From: Raineyella sp044508675
Lineage (GTDB): Bacteria; Actinomycetota; Actinomycetes; Propionibacteriales; Propionibacteriaceae
Length of the DNA: 64,000 nucleotides
NCBI GenBank assembly: GCA_044508675.1
Contig: JBIQHF010000016.1
Coordinates: 1 to 64,000, forward strand
Reading direction: 5' to 3'
Both the position numbers and the translations under genes were made by a program. Below, piece after piece: positions 42,265 to 53,693 of this stretch; position 1 is the stretch's first letter, and the number at the start of each line of letters is the position of its first letter. The notes beneath the pieces were generated by a model. It was not told the DNA's origin and did no database searches. It saw only the letters and a program-made list of their open reading frames with translations.

Positions 42265-42271
42265 CACCGTC

Positions 42272-43582
42272 ATGGTTTCCGGTGATCGCGGCAGGGCTCC
42301 CGCCCCCCGTGGCTCCCGTGGGGGCACCCCCACCGCCGACATCACGGTCGTCGGGGGGACCCTGGCCGGGATGGCCGCCGCCGCCCGACTGGCCAAGCGT
42401 GGCCACCGGGTGACCCTGCTGCACAACGGGGCGCTGGCACCGGAGTGGCGACCCACCGGACCCGACGACCCGGGCCCACTGCCGGGCGTGCTGGTGTTCC
42501 CGGCCCCGTGGCGGGACCTGTTCAAGAAGTCCGGCCGGATCCTGCCGGCCGAGCTGGCCCGTGCCGGTCTGGACCTGGTGGCCGCCCCACCCGTACGGCA
42601 TGTCTTCGCCGCCGGGGAGGAGCTCGTCCTCGGCGGGGACCGGGGCCAGCAGTTCCGCCAGATGACGGCGGCGTACGGCCAATCGACCGCCGAGGCGTGG
42701 CGCACCCTGGTCGATTCCCTCGACCCGGTCTGGCAACTGGTCCGCAACCTCGGCCTGGAGACCTCGCTGGTCTCCCCCGCCCAGCTCCGCCCGCACCGCC
42801 GGGCCCTGATGTGGGGCCGCACCGTCGCGGACCTGGCCGCCGCCCAGCCGCACCCCCACCTGGGGGCCCTGGTCGAGGCGAGCGCCTGGCGGCGCGGGCA
42901 CGACCCGGCCCGCACCCCCGCCTTCGTCGCGTGCCGACTGTGCGTGGAGCGGACGTTCGGACGCTGGATGGTGGTGGACGTCGAGGGCCGGCCGGCCGGC
43001 AGCGACCGGCTGCTGGACCTGCTCGAGGAGCGGTTGCGCACGCGGCGGGTCGAGGTCGTCCGCCGACAGGACCCGATCCGGCTCGGGGGACCACCACGCC
43101 GACCCGACGGCCGCGCGGCCGCCGGCGGGGACCGCCCCCGCGACGCCCTGGTCCTCGCCACCGGCCTGCAGGACCCGGTCACCACGTACGGCCTGCGGAC
43201 CCGGGCCGCCCGACGCGCCGCCGCACTGGCACCAGTGGCCGCCCCCAGGCGCAGCCTGGCGCCTGGCCGGCCGGTCGAGGGCGTGGCGGAGACCGTCGAC
43301 CACGCCACTCGCCGGGTCAGCTGGACCACGACCGACCGGACCGCCGTGCACGACTGGGGCACCACCACCGCGGCCCCCGAGCACGGACCGGCCTGGGACG
43401 GTCCGGGCACCTGGCTGCGGATGCTGCCGGTGCGCCTCGGTGAACGGCTCTACTCCGCCGGCCCCTGGGGGCGGGGCGGGAACGACCTGCCCGCGGTGCT
43501 GATGTCGGCCGCCCTGGCCACCTACGATGCACACTTCGACCTCACCGGTCTGGACACCCGGCCGTCGAACAAGGACCAGTGA
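42272..43582 (+). CDS. FAD/NAD(P)-dependent oxidoreductase, phytoene-dehydrogenase-like
   Basis: A 436-residue protein with an N-terminal dinucleotide-binding fold, DITVVGGTLAGMAAAARLAK followed by RGHRVTLLHNG, where the GxGxxG loop is a GGxxAG variant. The middle part (about 70-200) contains the substrate-domain segment GRILPAELARAGLDLVAAPP. The C-terminal FAD contact region includes DALVLATGLQDPVTTYGLR and LYSAGPWGRGGNDLPAVLMS. The substrate is unknown; a polyprenoid or quinone is possible. ATG 42272 is favoured by the leaderless -10; ATG 42245 would add nine residues. It is divergent from the SOS operon. Confidence 0.7.
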   Translation: MVSGDRGRAPAPRGSRGGTPTADITVVGGTLAGMAAAARLAKRGHRVTLLHNGALAPEWRPTGPDDPGPLPGVLVFPAPWRDLFKKSGRILPAELARAGLDLVAAPPVRHVFAAGEELVLGGDRGQQFRQMTAAYGQSTAEAWRTLVDSLDPVWQLVRNLGLETSLVSPAQLRPHRRALMWGRTVADLAAAQPHPHLGALVEASAWRRGHDPARTPAFVACRLCVERTFGRWMVVDVEGRPAGSDRLLDLLEERLRTRRVEVVRRQDPIRLGGPPRRPDGRAAAGGDRPRDALVLATGLQDPVTTYGLRTRAARRAAALAPVAAPRRSLAPGRPVEGVAETVDHATRRVSWTTTDRTAVHDWGTTTAAPEHGPAWDGPGTWLRMLPVRLGERLYSAGPWGRGGNDLPAVLMSAALATYDAHFDLTGLDTRPSNKDQ

Positions 43583-43721
43583 CCATGGCAGATATCGCCC
43601 CGGTCACGTCCGAGCGGGCCGCCCGTGCCGTTCTGGGGCCCACTCCACAGGGGCAGGAGCGCATCTGGCCCCGCGATGGGCTTAAGGTAGAGAGTCATTC
43701 CCCGGTAAGGACGAAACGCTC

Positions 43722-45973
<2,252 letters not shown>

Positions 45974-45986
<13 letters not shown>

Positions 45987-46555
45987 CCGGAGGCTGACGC
46001 CTGATCCCGGAGCACCCGGTACCTGAGCATCGCGAACTGCCCGACCCGCTCGGCGGAGAGCAGCTCCAGCCGGTCCGGCCAGATGGTGCGCGGCAGCAGG
46101 GGCGCCCCGCCGGTCACCGCCGCCGGTGCCACCGCGATGACCAGCAGGTCGAGCATGCCCGCATCAAGGAACTGGCCGGCCAGGTCGCCACCGCCGACCA
46201 CCCAGATGTCACCACCACCGGCCATCGCCTCGAGCTCGGCCCGGTGCTCCGGCACCGACCCGGACAGCACCGTCACATCGGCACCGGCAGGAATCGGCTG
46301 GTCCCGCGAGGAGAACACCACGACGCGCGAGGTGCCGAAAAAGGCCGTCGACCACTTCTCCGGGTGGGCGAGCAGGTCCTCGTGGTCGAGCACCCACTGG
46401 TAGGTCGTGGATCCCATGACCAGCAAGGACACCGGGTCGAGCACGTCGGAGACGTCCGGTTCGACGCTGTCGACGGCGAACAGCCAGGCCAGGGAATTGT
46501 CCTCGTCGGCCAGGTACCCGTTCAGCGTCGTGGCGGTGTAGAAGACGTAGCGCAT
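45974..46555 (-). CDS. Dihydrofolate reductase family protein (RibD C-terminal domain)
   Basis: A 193-residue protein with the DHFR/RibD-C fold: MRYVFYTATTLNGYLADEDN, LLVMGSTTYQWVL, the nucleotide segment IWVVGGGDLAGQFLDAGMLD and GGAPLLP. Such stand-alone proteins reduce unknown pteridine- or ribityl-type substrates; true folate reduction is not implied. ATG 46555 matches the family N-terminus; the frame to 46723 runs into metF. It is 53 bp downstream of metF on the same strand and tail-to-tail overlapping with helD. Confidence 0.88.
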
Positions 46556-46608
46556 ACCACTACTGTGACATCCGCCACACCACAGCGGAACCGACCCGGC
46601 CGCCCGGA

Positions 46609-47538
46609 TCAGTCCCGCAGGGCCCCCGACTTCAGTCGCGAGTAGATCTCGCGGGTGGCCCGGGAACGGTTGAGGGTGAAGTAGTGCAGGCCCGGCGCCC
46701 CCCCGGCCAACAGCCGCTCGCACAGCTCGACGCCGATGTCGACGCCGACCCGCCGGACCGCCTCGGGGTCGTCGGAGACCGCGGACAGCCGCGACACCAC
46801 GCTGTCCGGCAGCGGCGCCCCGGACAGCTCCGCGAAGCGCTTGATCTGCCCCACGTTGGTCACCGGCTGGATACCGGGAATGATCGGCAGGTCCGATCCG
46901 AGCGCCCGGACCCGCTCGACCAGCTCGAAGTAGCGCTCGGGCTCGAAGAACAACTGGGTGATCGCGAACGAGGCCCCGGCCTCCTGCTTCTCGACCAGGA
47001 TCCGCGCGTCGAGCTCGGCATCGTTCTTGTCGGGGTGCAGGTCCGGGAAAGCGGCTACCCCGATCACGGCGGACGGGTTGCGCCGCCGGACCAACCGGAC
47101 CAGTTCGGTGGCGTTCTCCAGGCCCTGCGGGTGGCGCACCCAGGGGACCGACGGCCCTCCGGGCATGTCGCCGCGAACCGCCAGGATGTGGTTGATCCCG
47201 GCAGCGGCGTACTCGTCGACCACCTCGGCCAACTGGTCGATCGGCTGGCTGACCGCGGTGAGGTGCCCCATCACCTGCATGACGTGTGCCTCGGGGTCCC
47301 GGGCCTGCCGCTCGGTCATCAGCTGCGCCAGCCGCGCGGTGATCGTCACGGTCATGTCCCGTCGCGAGCCACTGGCCCCATACGTCACGGAGACGAAGTC
47401 CGGCTCGAGCTCATCGAGCTCCAGCAGCGCCTTCCAGAGCATGGCGTCGCCCTCGAGCGTCTTCGGGGGGAAGAACTCGAAGGAGTGCAGCGGCCGGTCG
47501 CCGGCGCGCAGCATCTCGTCGATCGTACGGGGCGTCAT
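46609..47538 (-). CDS. metF: 5,10-methylenetetrahydrofolate reductase
   Basis: MetF makes 5-methyl-THF, the methyl donor for methionine synthesis, with FAD. The 309-residue TIM-barrel protein has HSFEFFPPKTLEGD near the N-terminus (catalytic Glu in FEFFPPK). Further blocks are FVSVTYGASGS, HILAVRGDMPGG, GVAAFPDLHP, KQEAGASFAITQLFFEPERY, IIPGIQPVTN and LHYFTLNRSRATREI. ATG 47538 lies 7 nt after TATGGT, so it is probably leaderless; ATG 47550 would lie upstream of that hexamer. It is divergent from the polyprenyl synthase, as in M. tuberculosis (Rv2172c/Rv2173). Confidence 0.93.
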   Translation of the reverse strand: MTPRTIDEMLRAGDRPLHSFEFFPPKTLEGDAMLWKALLELDELEPDFVSVTYGASGSRRDMTVTITARLAQLMTERQARDPEAHVMQVMGHLTAVSQPIDQLAEVVDEYAAAGINHILAVRGDMPGGPSVPWVRHPQGLENATELVRLVRRRNPSAVIGVAAFPDLHPDKNDAELDARILVEKQEAGASFAITQLFFEPERYFELVERVRALGSDLPIIPGIQPVTNVGQIKRFAELSGAPLPDSVVSRLSAVSDDPEAVRRVGVDIGVELCERLLAGGAPGLHYFTLNRSRATREIYSRLKSGALRD

Positions 47539-47545
47539 GGCGATT

Positions 47546-47551
47546 ACCATA
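47546..47551 (-). promoter_or_regulatory. -10 hexamer of metF, leaderless type
   Basis: TATGGT, then AATCGCC (7 nt), then ATG 47538 on the minus strand. Confidence 0.55.
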
Positions 47552-47577
47552 TTCTGGCCGTTTCCGGGCCGACCCCC

Positions 47578-47583
47578 TAGGCT
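47578..47583 (+). promoter_or_regulatory. -10 hexamer of the polyprenyl synthase gene, leaderless type
   Basis: TAGGCT, then CAGTCC (6 nt), then GTG 47590. It lies back to back with the metF -10, only 26 bp apart. Confidence 0.55.
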
Positions 47584-47589
47584 CAGTCC

Positions 47590-48699
47590 GTGGTCACCGC
47601 TCTCAATCCAGCCCAGCCGCTCGCCGCCGACTTCCGCCAGGACGTCCAGGACGCCCTCACCGGATTCCTGACCGGCCAGCGGGAGGTCCTCGCCGAGATC
47701 GGGGGCGAGCTGGATGCGATGGCCGAGCTCGCGGAACTCTTCACCGGTGGGGGCAAACGGCTCCGGCCCGCCTTCGCGCTATGGGGACGGGTGGCAGCCG
47801 CCGGCATCCCGGACCCGGACATCTACGAGGCCCTCGTCCGCGCTGCAGCCAGTCTGGAGCTGCTGCACGTCTCGGCCCTGATACACGACGACGTGATGGA
47901 CAACTCCGACACCAGGCGCGGCGTGCCCGCCGCCCACCTCCAGTTCGCCGGCCTGCATGACCGCCACGACTGGGTCGGGTCCGGTGAGCAGTTCGGCCGG
48001 GCCGGCGCGATCCTGCTCGGCGACCTGCTGCTGATGTGGTCCGACGAGATGGTGCACTCCGCCGGGCTCCCGCCCGCGGTGCTCCGCGGCGCCCTGCCCC
48101 ACCTCTCCGCCATGCGTACCGAGGTCACGTGCGGTCAGTACCTCGACGTGGTCGCCCAGGCCCAGCCGCTGCGCCCCGAGCTCCTCCAGGACAACATCGA
48201 CCAGGTGCGCCGCGTGGTGGAGTTCAAGTCCGCCCGCTACTCGGTCCGGCGCCCGGTCCAATTCGGCGCCGCCCTCGGCGGAGCCGGCCAGGACCTCCAG
48301 GACGCCCTCGCCGCGTACGGCTCCCCGCTCGGTCGCGCCTTCCAGTACCGCGACGACCTGCTCGGGGTCTTCGGCGACGAGCAGGTGATCGGCAAACCCG
48401 CCGGCGGCGACCTGCGCGAGGGCAAGCACACCCTGCTGCTGGCGTACGCGCTGGCAGGCTCCAACGACGCCGGGCGCAACCGGCTGCTCAGCCTGGTCGG
48501 GGCTCCCGACCTCAACGAGGGAGGGATCCAGGAGGCGCGTGACCTGATCGAGGCCAGCGGCGCCCGGGCCCGGGTCGAGGCCGACATCGAGACCAACCTG
48601 GAGCAGGCCCTGGCCGCGCTCGACGGGGCACCGCTCAGCGACCCCGGACGCGAGGGGCTGATGGCCCTGGCACACGCCGCGGTCCGCCGGACGGTCTGA
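47590..48699 (+). CDS. Polyprenyl diphosphate synthase (IdsA/GGPPS type)
   Basis: This enzyme condenses isopentenyl diphosphate with allylic diphosphates to make C15-C20 or longer prenyl chains for quinones or carrier lipids. The 369-residue protein has GGGKRLRP (substrate loop, about 53-60) and the first Asp-rich motif HDDVMD (D100, D101, D104). The FQYRDDLLGVFGD second Asp-rich motif and GKPAGGDLREGKHTLLLAYAL follow. Product length cannot be read with confidence. GTG 47590 follows a leaderless -10. It sits directly upstream of a Ser/Thr kinase, as idsA2-pknL do in mycobacteria. Confidence 0.9.
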   Translation: MVTALNPAQPLAADFRQDVQDALTGFLTGQREVLAEIGGELDAMAELAELFTGGGKRLRPAFALWGRVAAAGIPDPDIYEALVRAAASLELLHVSALIHDDVMDNSDTRRGVPAAHLQFAGLHDRHDWVGSGEQFGRAGAILLGDLLLMWSDEMVHSAGLPPAVLRGALPHLSAMRTEVTCGQYLDVVAQAQPLRPELLQDNIDQVRRVVEFKSARYSVRRPVQFGAALGGAGQDLQDALAAYGSPLGRAFQYRDDLLGVFGDEQVIGKPAGGDLREGKHTLLLAYALAGSNDAGRNRLLSLVGAPDLNEGGIQEARDLIEASGARARVEADIETNLEQALAALDGAPLSDPGREGLMALAHAAVRRTV

Positions 48700-48826
48700 G
48701 CCCCAGCCACCGCTCGGTCTCCACCCGCCGGAACCGTGTCGGTCCCGCGGAAACACTCAACCACCCGTCTAGACTCACACCAGGCTGACACGGCCCCTTC
48801 CCCTTCAGACCGTGTTAGGAGCAGAT

Positions 48827-50980
48827 GTGACTAATTCCAGCATCGCCGACCCATTGGTCGGCCATGCCCTCGAGGGCCGCTACGAGATCACCTCGCGTCT
48901 CGCCCGCGGCGGTATGGCCACGGTCTATCGCGCGGTGGATCGACGACTCGACCGTACGGTCGCGGTGAAGGTCATGCACGAGGGCCTCGGCGACGACCAG
49001 GACTTCGCGACCAACTTCGACCGTGAGGCCAGGGCTGCCGCCCACCTCGCACATCCGAATATAGTCTCTGTTTTCGATCAGGGCAACGATTTCGGCCGGC
49101 CTTTCATCGTGATGGAGTTGGTGGAGGGGTCGACGCTGCGTCGGCTCATCAGCCGGGAGGCCCCGCTGATCCCCTTGCGGGCGCTCGACCTCATCGACCC
49201 GGTCCTGGCTGCACTGGCCGCTGCGCACGAGTCGGGCCTGATCCATCGCGACGTGAAACCGGAGAACGTCCTCATCTCCCGGCGGGGACAGCTCAAGGTG
49301 GCCGACTTCGGTCTCGCCCGTGCCGTCACCTCGCAGTCCGCCGCAGCGACCCAGAGCCTGCTCATCGGCACCGTGTCGTACCTGCCGCCCGAATTGGTCG
49401 AGCACGGGCACGCCGACACCCGCTCCGACGTGTACTCGGCAGGCATCATGCTGTTCGAGATGCTGACCGGCCGCAAGCCACACACCGGCGACTCCCCGAT
49501 CCAGGTCGCGTACGCCCATGTCCACAAGGACGTGCCGAAGCCGTCCAGCTGGATCGAGGCGGACTGGCGCAGCTCCCTCGACGGGATCCCGCCCTACCTC
49601 GATGCCCTGGTCGGGGCGGCCACGTCACGGGACCCCGACAAGCGGCCGCGGGATGCCCGGGCCTTCCTGGACTGCGTCCGCCGGGCGCGCAAGGCGCTGT
49701 CCAGCGGCATCATGCACGACCCCCACCTGACGATGCTGCTGGCCGACCCGAACGCCGCGGACGACACCGAGCCGGTGGACATCGAGTACACCCCCACTCG
49801 GCGGGCGATGGCCGCCCTGGCCAGCTCGAGGCTGCGATCCGAGGCGGCCGCAGACCCCACCCCGTCCGGGGCGGACCCGGCCGACGGCGTCGCCGCAGCC
49901 GCGGTGCTGACCGAGGAGCGCCGACCGACCGATGGCCCCGGCGCCGAGGAGGAGCGGGTACTGGCCGTGTCCCGGGATGCCGGAGCACGCGGCGGCCGCC
50001 CCCCGGCTGACGGGGAACCGGACCGTCACGCCGAGGAGCACGACCGGGAGTGGGCCGACTCCGGGGCGTACGAGATCGCCCGGGCCGGTCGGCAACGCCG
50101 GACCCGCCGCGCACTGGTATCCGTCCTCCTGGTCCTGCTGGTCGTGCTGGCCGGCACCGGCGCCTGGTGGGCGGCCGACGGTCGCTACGTGGCCGCACCG
50201 ACGGTCACCAGCCTGACTCAGCCGGAGGCCGCTGCCGTCGTCAAGGCGGCCGGGCTCGAGTTCGCCACGACCGAGGAGTACTCCGAGACGGTGCCGGCCG
50301 GCGAGGTGATCGCGACCGTTCCGGGCCCCGGCGAGGACATCGCCCGCGGCGCCACCCTCACCGCCGTCCTGTCGAAGGGGCAGGAACGATACGCGGTACC
50401 GGCCGTGGTCGGCAAGGACCTCGAGACCGCCAGGGCCGAACTGGTGGCCAGCCACCTGGCACCGGGGACGACCACCGAGGAGTGGAGCGAGTCGGTGCCT
50501 GCCGGCGACGTCATGTCGACCGCCACGCAGGAGGGGACCAAGGTCAAACCGGAGACCCCGATCGACCTGGTCGTCTCCAAGGGTCGCGAGCCGATCACCG
50601 TCACCAACTGGTACAACCGCGACGGCAAGGACGCGATCGCGTCCCTGGCCGACCAGGGGCTCAAGGTCGTCACCACCGACCGTCACTCGGACGACGTCGC
50701 CGCCGGCAAGGTGGTGGGCCAGACCCCCAGCTCGGGCACGCTCTACCGAGGCGACACCGTGATGCTGTCGATCTCGCAGGGCCCCGAGCAGGTCGCGGTG
50801 CCGGACGTGACGGGCAAGCCCGTCGCGGAGGCCGAGGCCGAGATGACCGGGGCAGGGTTCACGACGACCACCGAACCGGTCGAGGTGAACTACCTTGGCC
50901 TCGGGTACGTGGCCCGCAGCTCGGTCGACCCCGGGGCCACCGCACCCAAGGGCTCGGCGATCACCCTGTTCCTGGTCTGA
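48827..50980 (+). CDS. Transmembrane Ser/Thr protein kinase with four PASTA domains
   Basis: A 717-residue PknB-like kinase. The kinase domain (about 18-285) has the glycine loop LARGGMATVYRA, K48 in VAVKVM, HRDVKPENVL (D142), DFG at 160-162 and the activation segment to PPE. A disordered acidic juxtamembrane region (290-425) leads to one membrane helix (about 430-449). Four PASTA repeats follow outside the cell (about 455-518, 521-586, 588-652, 655-717), which in PknB sense muropeptides or lipid II. The locus corresponds to pknL of M. tuberculosis, but PknL lacks PASTA domains. GTG 48827 has TTAGGAG 6 nt upstream. A TAGACT -10 candidate lies near 48768. Confidence 0.94.
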   Translation: MTNSSIADPLVGHALEGRYEITSRLARGGMATVYRAVDRRLDRTVAVKVMHEGLGDDQDFATNFDREARAAAHLAHPNIVSVFDQGNDFGRPFIVMELVEGSTLRRLISREAPLIPLRALDLIDPVLAALAAAHESGLIHRDVKPENVLISRRGQLKVADFGLARAVTSQSAAATQSLLIGTVSYLPPELVEHGHADTRSDVYSAGIMLFEMLTGRKPHTGDSPIQVAYAHVHKDVPKPSSWIEADWRSSLDGIPPYLDALVGAATSRDPDKRPRDARAFLDCVRRARKALSSGIMHDPHLTMLLADPNAADDTEPVDIEYTPTRRAMAALASSRLRSEAAADPTPSGADPADGVAAAAVLTEERRPTDGPGAEEERVLAVSRDAGARGGRPPADGEPDRHAEEHDREWADSGAYEIARAGRQRRTRRALVSVLLVLLVVLAGTGAWWAADGRYVAAPTVTSLTQPEAAAVVKAAGLEFATTEEYSETVPAGEVIATVPGPGEDIARGATLTAVLSKGQERYAVPAVVGKDLETARAELVASHLAPGTTTEEWSESVPAGDVMSTATQEGTKVKPETPIDLVVSKGREPITVTNWYNRDGKDAIASLADQGLKVVTTDRHSDDVAAGKVVGQTPSSGTLYRGDTVMLSISQGPEQVAVPDVTGKPVAEAEAEMTGAGFTTTTEPVEVNYLGLGYVARSSVDPGATAPKGSAITLFLV

Positions 50981-50991
50981 TGAGGTCCCGG

Positions 50992-51014
50992 GCCGGCCAT
51001 CGTCGCAGGCCGGC
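50992..51014 (+). terminator. Short hairpin after the PASTA kinase
   Basis: 7-bp arms GCCGGCC and GGCCGGC with a 9-nt loop lie 12 nt past the kinase stop. There is no T-run, so the call is weak. Confidence 0.35.
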
Positions 51015-51139
51015 GGGAGACCGAACAACGTGCCACGGAGCGGCGACGAATTCCGGATCGCCGCCATGGGCGCGTACCCTCATGTCAGACCACCGTGGTC
51101 CCGGGCTCCGGGGCCACTCGCTTCACCAAGGGACACTGC

Positions 51140-52096
51140 GTGCGCCTTCCCCACCTCACCGGATCCTCTAACCCCGACCCACGTGCCCGACGCCTCCGTC
51201 GCCGCCGCCGTGGCCTCGCTGCAGGACTCGGTGCAGGACTGGCGCTCTTCGGAGCGGTGGCCGGCATCCCGGCCGACGCCGCGGTGAAGCCGCAGCCCAC
51301 CCCGGCCCTCACGACGATCACCCCCTGTCAGGACGTCATGTTCATCGGCGTCCGCGGTTCCGGTGAGACCCCGGCCGACGGACAGTACGGCATGGGCGGC
51401 GAGTCCAGCCTCGCCTGGCAGCAGTACCGCCACGCGATCCCGGGCCAGTCCGCCGCCGCGATGTCGATCGACTATCCGTCCACCCCGGTGACGACGCTGG
51501 CCTCCCCCTATGCGGCAGGCGACTTCTTCCGCAGCATCGACACCGGGGTCACGAAACTGGAAGGCGTGCTGGCCGAACGCTCCGTCGCCTGCCCCACTGA
51601 GCGCTACGTGCTCTCCGGCAAGTCCCAGGGCGCCATCGTCGTTCACCGGGCCACGGTGGACATTGCGGCGCACGACGACCAGTACGGGGCCGACCTGATG
51701 GACCGGATCGACGGGGTCATCGTGATCGCAGACCCCGACCGCGTACCCTCCGAGGACGGCAGCGCGTACGGCACCAGCGGCCAGGGCAGCAGCCACTACG
51801 GCATCTCCAACGCCGCCCCCTGGATCGCCGGCAACCGCTACCGCCCGACCACCTCGACCATGTCGACCCACTGGGAGCACTCCGAGCGCTGGCACTCGGT
51901 CTGCAACTCCGGGGACGCGGTCTGCGACTTCGGCGTGGCCAGCTCCGGCCCCGGACAGATGCTGAACGGCTTCGACATCCACACCTACAGCTACGTCGAT
52001 GACCCGTCCGCGATCCGCGCCGCTGCCTCCGCCGTGGCCGAGGAGTCGCGCACCCGCGCGGAGACGCCGGCCCAGCCGGCGTCGACGGCGATCTGA
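51140..52096 (+). CDS. Secreted cutinase-family serine esterase
   Basis: A 318-residue exported hydrolase. The N-terminus has RRLRRRRR followed by a hydrophobic stretch (LAAGLGAGLALFGAVAG) and a PADAAV cleavage region near residue 47. The mature domain has the cutinase block PCQDVMFIGVRGSGE and the nucleophile elbow LSGKSQGAIVV (GxSxG). Asp lies in IADPDRV, a late His in GFDIHTYSY, and four Cys could form two disulfides. Cutinase-like proteins of actinobacteria hydrolyse lipid or polyester substrates outside the cell. GTG 51140 is chosen because AAGGGA lies 8 nt upstream and the signal peptide then starts correctly. Confidence 0.9.
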   Translation: MRLPHLTGSSNPDPRARRLRRRRRGLAAGLGAGLALFGAVAGIPADAAVKPQPTPALTTITPCQDVMFIGVRGSGETPADGQYGMGGESSLAWQQYRHAIPGQSAAAMSIDYPSTPVTTLASPYAAGDFFRSIDTGVTKLEGVLAERSVACPTERYVLSGKSQGAIVVHRATVDIAAHDDQYGADLMDRIDGVIVIADPDRVPSEDGSAYGTSGQGSSHYGISNAAPWIAGNRYRPTTSTMSTHWEHSERWHSVCNSGDAVCDFGVASSGPGQMLNGFDIHTYSYVDDPSAIRAAASAVAEESRTRAETPAQPASTAI

Positions 52097-52135
52097 CCCG
52101 ATCCCCCTGATCCAGAACACCTGACCTGAACGAAG

Positions 52136-52189
52136 CCGCCCCCCTGTCCCGCTGTTCGGCCGTGGCCGGACGGAGGAGCAGGGGGGCGG
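52136..52189. terminator. Bidirectional terminator between cutinase and aroG
   Basis: Perfect 11-bp arms CCGCCCCCCTG and CAGGGGGGCGG enclose a further GC-rich inner hairpin. GACCTGA and TCAGGTC extend the base of the stem. It lies between convergent genes. Confidence 0.8.
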
Positions 52190-52228
52190 ATCAGGTCTCG
52201 GCCGACTCGGGCCGGCCCGGCGGCCCGG

Positions 52229-53623
52229 TCAGAAGGTGACCGGCGTGTACGCCTGCACCGGGTTGGCGCGCCGGATCCGACCATCGGTGAGGCGCTCGGC
52301 CACGGTGAAGGCGAGTTCGAGGGACTGGTTGCGATTGAGCCGCGGGTCACAGGCGGTCTCGTAGCGCAGCCCCAGGTCGGCCTCGGCCAACTCCCCGACA
52401 CCGCCGACGCACTCGGTGACGTCGTCGCCGGTGAGCTCGACGTGGATGCCACCGGGCCAGGTGCCGCACTGGTCGTGCACGTCGAAGAAGCCCTGGACCT
52501 CGTCGGCCACATCCGCGAAGGCGCGGGTCTTGACCCCGTCCTCGGTGGTGAACGTGTTGCCGTGCATCGGGTCGGACATCCAGACCGGCTGGCGTCCCGA
52601 GGCCATGATCTCCTCGATCACCGGCGGCAGGACCGTCCGGATCTTGCGGGCCCCCATCCGGGTGATGAAGGTCAGGCGGCCGGGCTCGCGATCCGGGTCG
52701 ATCTTGTCGGCCAGCGCGAGGGCGTCCTTCGCGGTCGTCGACGGGCCGAGCTTGATCCCGATCGGGTTGCGCAGGTGGCGCAGGAACTCGACGTGCGGGC
52801 CGTCGATCTGCCGGGTGCGCTCCCCGATCCAGATGAAGTGCCCCGACACGTCGTACGGCGTGCGGGTGCGCGAGTCGATCCGGGTCATCGCGTGCTCGTA
52901 GTCCAGCAGCAGCGCCTCGTGCGAGGAGTAGAAGTCGACCGAATGCATGGCCTCGTCGTCCATGCCACAGGAGACCATGAACGCCAGCGCCCGCTCGATC
53001 TCGCGCACCAGTTCGGTGTAGCGCTCATTCACCGCGGCGGAGCGGACGAAGTCGGAGTTCCACGAATGGGCCGTACGCAGGTCGGCGAAACCACCGTTGA
53101 GCAGCGCGCGAGCCAGGTTCATCGTGGCGGAGGACGCGTTGTAGGTATCCAGCAGGCGCCTCGGGTCGTGGCGCCGGGACTCCGCAGTGAACTCCAGTCC
53201 GTTGACCGCGTCACCGCGGTAGGTCGGCAGCGTCACCCCGTTGCGGGTCTCGGTGCCACTCGACCGCGGCTTGGCGTACTGGCCGGCGATCCGACCGATC
53301 TTGACGATCGGGACCTGCGCGGCGTAGGTCATCACGACCGCCATCGACAGCAGCGTACGCAGTTTGTTCTGGATGTTGGCCGCAGTGACGCCGGAGAACG
53401 TCTCGGCGCAGTCGCCGCCCTGCAGGACGAAGGCCTCGCCCCGGGCAACGGCGGCGAGCTGGCCCTTCAGGTCGTCACACTCCCCCGCAAACACCAGCGG
53501 GGGGCGGGTACGGAGCTGGGCGACAACGTCGGCCAGCTCGGTCTGGTCCTCATAGCTCGGCTGCTGGACCGGGTTCATGGCATGCAGCTGGGCGAGGGAC
53601 GGGATACGTGAAGCGTCGGGCAC
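52229..53623 (-). CDS. aroG: Class II 3-deoxy-D-arabino-heptulosonate 7-phosphate synthase
   Basis: AroG condenses phosphoenolpyruvate and erythrose 4-phosphate to open the shikimate pathway. The 464-residue class II enzyme has FVLQGGDCAETF (metal-binding Cys), KIGRIAGQYAKPRS, LPTYRGDAVNG, HFIWIGERTRQ, NPIGIKLGPS, RMGARKIR, WMSDPMHGNT and TACDPRLNRNQSLELAF. GTG 53623 (PDASRIPSLAQLH) lies 7 nt after TAGAAT and is probably leaderless. The frame is open to 53818 without homology. It is 70 bp downstream of plsC but has its own promoter. Confidence 0.95.
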   Translation of the reverse strand: MPDASRIPSLAQLHAMNPVQQPSYEDQTELADVVAQLRTRPPLVFAGECDDLKGQLAAVARGEAFVLQGGDCAETFSGVTAANIQNKLRTLLSMAVVMTYAAQVPIVKIGRIAGQYAKPRSSGTETRNGVTLPTYRGDAVNGLEFTAESRRHDPRRLLDTYNASSATMNLARALLNGGFADLRTAHSWNSDFVRSAAVNERYTELVREIERALAFMVSCGMDDEAMHSVDFYSSHEALLLDYEHAMTRIDSRTRTPYDVSGHFIWIGERTRQIDGPHVEFLRHLRNPIGIKLGPSTTAKDALALADKIDPDREPGRLTFITRMGARKIRTVLPPVIEEIMASGRQPVWMSDPMHGNTFTTEDGVKTRAFADVADEVQGFFDVHDQCGTWPGGIHVELTGDDVTECVGGVGELAEADLGLRYETACDPRLNRNQSLELAFTVAERLTDGRIRRANPVQAYTPVTF

Positions 53624-53630
53624 GGGCCCG

Positions 53631-53636
53631 ATTCTA
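53631..53636 (-). promoter_or_regulatory. -10 hexamer of aroG, leaderless type
   Basis: TAGAAT, then CGGGCCC (7 nt), then GTG 53623 on the minus strand. It is the closest to TATAAT of the set. Confidence 0.6.
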
Positions 53637-53693
53637 GGCGGTGGCTCCAACTGCACCGGCCACCTCCCACGGGGATGGAACGCCCGAACCGGA

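Noticed and set aside
43583..43721. Rifamycin-associated element upstream of helD
   Set aside because: I could not match the known element by eye. Only a loose GGGGC/GGCCCC inverted arrangement is present.
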